Made by a program: the position numbers and the translations under genes. A stretch of DNA of 64,000 bases from Apodemus sylvaticus (Eukaryota; Chordata; Mammalia; Rodentia; Muridae). A model generated the notes under the pieces. The model did not search any database. It saw only the letters and a list, made by a program, of their open reading frames with translations, and was not told where the DNA came from. Location of the stretch: NCBI RefSeq assembly GCF_947179515.1, contig NC_067472.1:201956068-202020067 (forward strand). The letters run 5' to 3'. Positions 59,701 through 64,000 of this stretch are shown here, piece after piece; the stretch's first letter is position 1; each line of letters opens with the position of its first letter.

Positions 59701-61853
59701 CGACACAGTGAGATCCTGTCTCGACACATCCCACCCCAACCCTTTGTTGCAAAGGGGAGAAGGAGGTGAGGATGGACTCTTAAAAGTCCCCTGAGAGGCT
59801 GGAGAGACTGCTCAGCGCTTGGGCAGACTCAGGTTCGAGCCTCGCGGTATTAGTGCCCGCCTACTCCTTTAGTCCCAGCACTCCAGAGGCAGAGGCGGGT
59901 GCAGCTCTGAGTTCAAAGCCAGCCTGGTATACAGAGAGAATTCCAGGACAGCCAGGGCTACACAGAGAAACCATCTTGGGGGGGAAAAAACAAAGAAGAA
60001 GACAATCTGGGTTCAGTTTCCAGCACCACACCACAGGTCACAGCTGTCCTAGCTCCAGTTATGATCCCCTCTTCTGACCTCCACAGGCACCAAGAAAGCT
60101 CATGGTACACAGACATACATGCACTACTAGCACTAAAATAAAATAAACAAATCTAAATATTAGAAAAGTTAATTAAAAAAGTTAAAACCCATGGGCTTGA
60201 CATGATTTGCAAGTGCATGTATTTACACACACACACACACAATCACACCTACACACATTTAAAATCTTTTGAGACAGGGTCTCACTACAGACCCTAGGTT
60301 GGACTTGAGCTTACTGCTGTGTAGACTACCTTGGTCCCACACTCACAAATATTCGCCTGCTTCTGTCTCCCAAACACTGACATTAAAGGTGTAGGCCACC
60401 ATGCCAGGCCTAATAATTTAAAACATTTTGTAAGTCCCATGGTTATATTCAGCTTCTAGATGGAGCACTCCAAATGAAAAAGGGAGGACTCATTTTTTTG
60501 ACAGCACCCGATCCTGGTACCCACAAGGAGCCCCGATCTTGTGGGCGGGTAGAGCCAGTGGAAACAGGGTCCGGTGGCTGAAGGTCTAAAATGCCAACTG
60601 AAGCTGGGACAGGTGGGTGGAGCTCAAGGACAGCCTAGGCTTATTTCAAAATAAAAGCCGTACGGGATTGCAGATGTAGATATATCAGTGGCAGGGCTTG
60701 TGCCTAGAGCGCAGGAGGCCGTGGTGTGAATGAGTGTTGGACAGACCCTAAAACCACACGCTCAGGTAAAGGGAATTTGGGGGGACTCCTTCTCCACTGT
60801 TCTTGGGTCCTGTGCCGAGCTGGCCCCGTCACATTTAAGTGTAAATCTCTTCACCTCTGTCTAGCCAAGTCCTTTGCTCGCACTCTGCTTACCTAGAAGG
60901 AGCGGCTCCAACGTGAATTCTGATTGGTCTGTGCTATCGAGGCACTGGGCCGTGATTGGCTCCTGCTCCTGCAGCCGCCAATGCTCTTCTACCTCATTCA
61001 GCCGAGGCTCCTCAGGACCGGAGTTGGAATCTTGAGATCTTTGTGGGGATGGGGTATGCGCCTGGGGGCTTCCGGAGCTACGGCTAAGCTGAGGAGTCAG
61101 GACCTCGAGTCGCAAATGTAAAGACTGAGCAAGTCGGAGTTCCAGATTCGTCTCTGGTGTCATAGAGAGAGAGAGCCGTGAGCGTTCTTTCTTCTTGGAT
61201 GTATCCTGGTTAGCCACGCACCCTCCGCACACTTCTGAGCTCTTACCTTCTCCAGCCTCGCTGGCCTCCAGTCCATCGGTCTCCTCATTTTCCAGCGGGG
61301 TGGAGCTGCTGGTGGCCGAATCCTCCCCAGATCCCGCGCTCCGGACAACCCAGCCAAGCTGGTCGAGGGGCAGCCTCAGTTCCTCCAGCGGGTGCTCGGC
61401 TGGAGGCACTGTGTCAGGGTCACCGCGGCGCCCCGGCTCTGGGGACTGGCTCAGGCTAGGGATGCTTTCCAAGCTGTCACCTAGGCCGGGCTGTGGGGGT
61501 GGGTCCCGTGGTTCTGAGACCGAACGTCCCTGGGGCCGGGGACGACGAACAACTGAGTCCCTACGGCCCCCAGAGCCCACCACACCGTCGAAGGCAATAT
61601 AGGAAAAGGTCAGCTCCCTGGGGGTGCCCCAGTCCTGCGATGTGGTCTCCTCCTCCTCGTCCTCCGAGAATTCCCGGGCTGTGTGCAGTTCCCGAAAATC
61701 TGAGTCGTCATTCCCTCCTGCAATGGGAGAGGGGTTCTTAGTCTCTCCAAACCATCCAGTCGTGAAACCCTGACACACACACACACGCACACACACCACC
61801 CCACTTACCTTCCGTGGAATCGGGGGTAGAAGAGGCTGTAGACGGAGCTTCTT
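53386..61853 (-). CDS. Rtn2: Rtn2, reticulon-2 (exons 2-10, exon 1 outside the window)
   Basis: Reticulon-2 is an ER membrane protein that shapes tubules; human RTN2 is mutated in spastic paraplegia SPG12. Coding exons on the minus strand: 61809-61853, 61247-61717, 60893-61153, 56042-56249, 55591-55729, 55412-55481, 54613-54659, 53696-53754 and 53386-53464. All have GT-AG borders and phases agree, giving 459 residues plus about 12 N-terminal residues missing (mouse about 471). The acidic N-terminal half (GGNDDSDFRELHTAREFSED) is followed by the reticulon-homology domain: VADLLYWKDTRTSGAVF starts hairpin 1, and LALLFYILTFVGAIFNGLTL with VVALFTVPLLY forms hairpin 2. The tail ends KIRAKIPGTG...SKAKAE. 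The RHD exon sizes (208, 139, 70, 47, 59) fit the reticulon pattern. Confidence 0.97.
53696..53754 (-). CDS. Rtn2: Rtn2 RHD exon, C-terminal helix
   Basis: 59 bases, AQIDQYVALVTNQLSHIKA plus AA. Acceptor TCCCCAG, donor AA|GTAAGT. Confidence 0.95.
53905..54876 (-). mobile_element. B1-type SINEs in Rtn2 introns
   Basis: Old reverse B1 53905-54025 and B4-like debris to 54225. A young 3'-half reverse B1 at 54786-54876 stops at CTCAGAAATCCTCC. Confidence 0.75.
54613..54659 (-). CDS. Rtn2: Rtn2 RHD exon, second hairpin part 2
   Basis: 47 bases, (G)VVALFTVPLLYRQHQ. Acceptor CCCTGTAG, donor CAG|GTGAGT. Confidence 0.95.
55189..55362. repeat. 17-bp minisatellite, ten units
   Basis: CAGCCCCTCACCCCTCC units, ten CTCACC cores, one unit short by one C. 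On the Rtn2 strand each unit reads GGAGGGGTGAGGGGCTG. A C run follows at 55369-55380. Confidence 0.95.
55412..55481 (-). CDS. Rtn2: Rtn2 RHD exon, second hairpin part 1
   Basis: 70 bases, LALLFYILTFVGAIFNGLTL VIL plus G. Acceptor CTCCACAG, donor TGG|GTGAGC. A 17-base minisatellite rich in GGTGAG begins 50 bases past its donor. Confidence 0.96.
55591..55729 (-). CDS. Rtn2: Rtn2 RHD exon, hydrophilic loop
   Basis: 139 bases, (Q)AYLDMDLTLTREQTERLSQ to LVEDLVDSLK. Acceptor CCCATCAG, donor AAG|GTAACC. The 66-residue-type loop between hairpins. Confidence 0.96.
56042..56249 (-). CDS. Rtn2: Rtn2 RHD exon, first membrane hairpin
   Basis: 208 bases, (V)ADLLYWKDTRTSGAVFTGL to VHRGDGTNPF. Acceptor TTCCTACAG, donor CCA|GTGAGG. 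The hydrophobic stretch from GAVFTGLMASLLC to CATISL is the first reticulon hairpin. Confidence 0.96.
56560..56955 (-). mobile_element. Tetranucleotide repeats and reverse B1
   Basis: (TATG)n near 56600-56618, (CTAT)n at 56716-56770, reverse B1 56812-56955. A diverged reverse B1 at 57212-57318. Confidence 0.85.
58092..58104 (-). CDS. Rtn2: Candidate alternative first coding exon of Rtn2-C (MGSQ)
   Basis: On the gene strand ATGGGGAGTCAAG is followed by GTGGGC. Spliced to the acceptor at 56249 it gives MGSQ-VADLLYWKD, in frame. Human RTN2-C, the short muscle isoform, starts MGSK-VADLLYWKD from an internal promoter as I recall, so position and phase fit. The donor is weak and K is replaced by Q; transcript evidence is needed. 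Confidence 0.6.
58105..58345 (-). promoter_or_regulatory. Rtn2: Putative internal Rtn2-C promoter
   Basis: GC-rich, SINE-free sequence upstream of the MGSQ exon. CCAAT at 58228-58232 (ATTGG on the gene strand), CArG-like CCCAAATTGG at 58259-58268 (one mismatch) and TTTTAAAA near 58333-58340. CArG content would suit muscle expression. Confidence 0.45.
58545..58976. mobile_element. B2-like fragment and young B1
   Basis: Plus B2-like 58545-58685 (GGCTCAGAGGTTAAAAACAT). Young reverse B1 58836-58976. Confidence 0.85.
59020..60410. mobile_element. B1/B2 SINE cluster in Rtn2 intron
   Basis: Plus B1 59020-59095, (TAAC)n 59103-59138, reverse B1/B3-like 59145-59420, B1-like 59525-59735, B1 plus 59845-59985, B2-like right end 59990-60180, reverse B1 60265-60408. 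Confidence 0.7.
60893..61153 (-). CDS. Rtn2: Rtn2 exon 4
   Basis: 261 bases, (E)TNLELRLAQSLHLRLEV to EFTLEPLLL. Acceptor ACACCAG, donor CTAG|GTAAGC. Separated from exon 3 by only 93 bases of in-frame, stop-free intron. Confidence 0.95.
61154..61246 (-). other. Rtn2: 93-bp in-frame, stop-free intron of Rtn2
   Basis: GTAAGA...ACACCAG, length divisible by three and open in the exon 3/exon 4 frame. Retention would add 31 residues including KKKERSR. Confidence 0.8.
61247..61717 (-). CDS. Rtn2: Rtn2 exon 3
   Basis: 471 bases, (G)GNDDSDFRELHTAREFSED to LEASEAGE. Acceptor CCATTGCAG, donor GAAG|GTAAGA. Acidic, Ser/Pro-rich cytosolic segment with SEDEEEETTSQDWG. Confidence 0.95.
61809..61853 (-). CDS. 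Rtn2: Rtn2 exon 2
   Basis: 45 bases: AA + EAPSTASSTPDSTE + G. Acceptor CCATTGCAG, donor GAAG|GTAAGT. The leading AA completes a Lys codon begun in exon 1, which is not in the window. Confidence 0.9.
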
Positions 61854-62110
61854 CTGCAATGGGAAAGAAATGAAGATTCTAGAATCTAGAGGCTTAGATG
61901 GTCAAAGTCACAGACATGAGCTGTCGAGGTTCTGCAGGTGCAGGTGCATGCTGACAATCCTGTCTACCTGACATCCTAAAATCGACCTGTGACACACAGG
62001 ACCCAGGGCCTATGCAGCATGGACACAGACTTGCGTGTGCGCACACGCGTGTGGCACACACACACACAAGCACACAAAAAATTCTTTTCAAGGTTGGTGG
62101 GGGTGGGTGG

Positions 62111-62235
62111 TTCGAGACAGGATTTCTCTGTGGAGCCTTGGCTATCCTAGAACTTACTCTGTAGACCAGGCTGGCCTCAAACTCCCACTGCCTCTCGAAG
62201 CTGGGATTAAAGGCATGTGCCACCAGCACCCAGCC
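62111..62235 (-). mobile_element. B1 SINE (internally shortened)
   Basis: TCGAGACAGGATTTCTCTGT ... GGGATTAAAGGCATGTGCCA, with the CTCAGAGATCCGCC portion lost. Confidence 0.88.
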
Positions 62236-62647
62236 TAAAAAAAGTTTCTAATGATGGAAATGCACCAATGCTGGAGGCCTGGATAGTTGGAATTTTAAGA
62301 AATCTTAAGCTATTTGAATGGTAGGGCATTTTGCTTTCTGTATAAAGTGTAAAACAGTAAGGACATCAATACCAGAAGCGCGGAGCTGCAGGCCTGATAA
62401 TACAGAGGTATACTCCCAACTACTGGAGATTGAAACAGGAGGACCACAAGTTCAATGCCTGCTTGGGCAAGTTAGCAAGATTGTTTCAAAAGCAAAAGCA
62501 AAAAGAGGGCTCGGGTGCTTGGGAGTGGAGCACTTCCCCGCAGGCAGGAAGCTCTGGAGGCGGTCGGTCCACACAAACACAATTGAGCGGAGAGAGGGGA
62601 CGGGGAGGGGAGGACGGGGAGGAAGGGAAAAACGGAAGAGAAGAGAG

Positions 62648-63058
62648 AGGCTGGAGAGACGGGTTTCATTAAAAGCACCTGTTGCTCTTGCAGAGACCCC
62701 AGGTTCGGGTCGCAGCACCTGCTCTCAGCCATCTATAGCTCTAGTTTCCAGGAAGCCGTTCTCAACCTCTTAGGAGGAGGTCTGAGGACTCTTTCACAGG
62801 AGTCACCTCAGAACATCTGGATATCAGATGTTTACATAATAATTCATAACAGTGGCAAAGTTACAGTTACAAAGTAGCAACGAAAGTAATTTTACAGTCA
62901 GCACAACGTGAAGGACTATATTAAAGGATGGCCCCATTAGGAAGCTTGAGAACCGCTGTCAGGGATCAGATGCCCTCTTCTGGTCTCAGTGGGCACTGCA
63001 TGCATGTGGGGCGCAGACATATATGAAGGCAAAACATCACACACATATAAAATAAACA
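62648..63058 (+). mobile_element. B2 SINE interrupted by a URR1 hAT element
   Basis: B2 left part 62648-62755 (GGCTGGAGAGACGGGTTTCA) and right part 62962-63058 (GGGATCAGATGCCCTCTTCT) flank URR1 sequence at 62757-62960. The URR1 ends carry inverted GTTCTCAACC and TTGAGAACCG termini. Confidence 0.85.
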
Positions 63059-63235
63059 TGGAGAGGTGGCTCCGTGGCTAAGAGCACTTGTTGCTCTTCC
63101 AGAGGTTCTGAGTTCAGTTCTCAGCACCCACAGGGTGGCTCACAACCATCTGTACTCATATCTCATGCCCACTTCTGGCATGCAGGTGTACATGCAGAGT
63201 TCTTATATACATAAAATAAATTACTCTAAAATATA
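63056..63235 (+). mobile_element. B2 SINE
   Basis: GAGAGGTGGCTCCGTGGCTA ... GCACCCACAGGGTGGCTCAC with A-rich end. Confidence 0.88.
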
Positions 63236-63239
63236 AATA

Positions 63240-64000
63240 AAATAATTAATTAAGGAAACAGAAGAGGAAGAGGAGGACGGGACGGATAGGGGTCTTAGAA
63301 GTTCTGAGCCAGGTCCAACGATGTGATTCTCACATACACAAAGTCCCAGGTTTGATCCCCGGCATGAAATAAACGGAGTGTGTTGGCGCATGCTTGTAAA
63401 CCCAACACGGGAGATCAGTGGAGGCAGGAGGCGCAGAATGTCAAGTTCAGATTGTTACATATACAGTGCATACAATCCCAGCCCAACCTGGGCTACAGGA
63501 AGCGTTATCTCAAAGTCGTCCAAGTACAAGCCTTGGGAAGTTTCAGTTCATTCATTCATTCATTCATTCATTCACTGAGCACACTGTATGTGGCAGGCAC
63601 CGTTCTAGGTCCCAGAGGGCTATGTTATGAACAAATTAGACAAAACTCCTGACTTCATAAAGTTATACTCTGTGGAAGAGTCCATAAAACACCGAGTCAA
63701 ACAAGGTAAGGGAGATGGAGTTTCTCTTGAGACAGAGTGGTCTCCAAGGCCTTTCCGATGGCATCAGACCTCAGATGCCACGGGTTCTGCCTTCCAGACA
63801 GAGGGTCGGGTCGGCGCAAAGCACTGTGATTAGAACCGGAGCAGAGGGGTGAGAAGACGTGAGTGGAGGGTCAGGGAAGATTAAAGATGATGACAAGATG
63901 GGTGGGGCTGGCTGGGGACAGACGTGCAGGGTCTCTCCCTGGTGATTTTAGCTTTAGGCGCTGGGGGGAGGGGAATAAAACTAAAAATGTCCAAATCACA
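63240..64000. other. Rtn2 intron 1 or upstream sequence, no exon recognised
   Basis: A decayed B1-like segment 63370-63515 and (TTCA)n at 63544-63573; the rest is single-copy. The expected Rtn2 exon 1 (start MGQVLP in relatives) was not found here. Confidence 0.5.

Overview
The window is nuclear DNA from a murine rodent (mouse/rat subfamily). The evidence is three recognisable, intron-split vertebrate genes with GT-AG junctions, dozens of B1, B2, B3-like and B1-dID SINEs including many well-preserved B1 copies of the mouse type, an L1 3' end, URR1-type hAT elements and long GAAA/GATA/CA microsatellites. The block is the conserved Ercc1 - Fosb - Rtn2 neighbourhood (human 19q13.32, mouse chromosome 7). 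By my recollection of house-mouse proteins, the FosB and ERCC1 residues differ at several sites, so I suspect a murine other than reference Mus musculus.

Layout. (1) 1-7.5 kb, minus strand: the 5' two thirds of Ercc1 (coding exons 2-7, 237 codons, phases all consistent), its non-coding exon 1 and its promoter. Exons 8-10 lie left of the window. (2) 7.6-40 kb: no protein gene that I can support. SINE-rich filler alternates with a few GC-rich, repeat-poor islands at about 9.6-10.4, 14.8-15.4, 18.4-18.9, 21.4-22.3, 29.7-30.1 and 37.6-37.9 kb. Several carry tight clusters of MEF2, AP-1, CRE and RFX motifs, which suits activity-regulated enhancers facing Fosb. (3) 40.3-47.6 kb, plus strand: complete Fosb with four coding exons (337 codons), a CRE/SRE/FAP/CRE/TATA promoter, the 140-nt internal intron that makes deltaFosB, and a 2.1 kb 3'UTR. 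(4) 47.7-53 kb: intergenic repeats. (5) 53-61.9 kb, minus strand: Rtn2 from exon 2 to the stop codon (nine coding exons; exon 1 lies right of the window), plus a candidate internal first exon for the short Rtn2-C isoform. (6) 61.9-64 kb: Rtn2 intron 1 with nested repeats.

The three genes are functionally unrelated: DNA repair endonuclease subunit, activity-induced AP-1 transcription factor, ER-shaping membrane protein. The most interesting material is regulatory. Two CpG-rich elements 8.4 kb apart share an identical 17-mer next to a MEF2 site. A 146-bp gap-free duplication has lost CpGs in one copy. Matching 9-bp inverted CCAAT pairs occur in intron 1 of both Ercc1 and Fosb. There is an RFX X-box trio, a fused E-box/CRE/AP-1 site, and two in-exon or in-frame introns (Fosb 140 nt, Rtn2 93 nt). 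All coordinates were worked out by eye. Exon junctions were checked for phase; SINE edges are good to roughly 10 bases.
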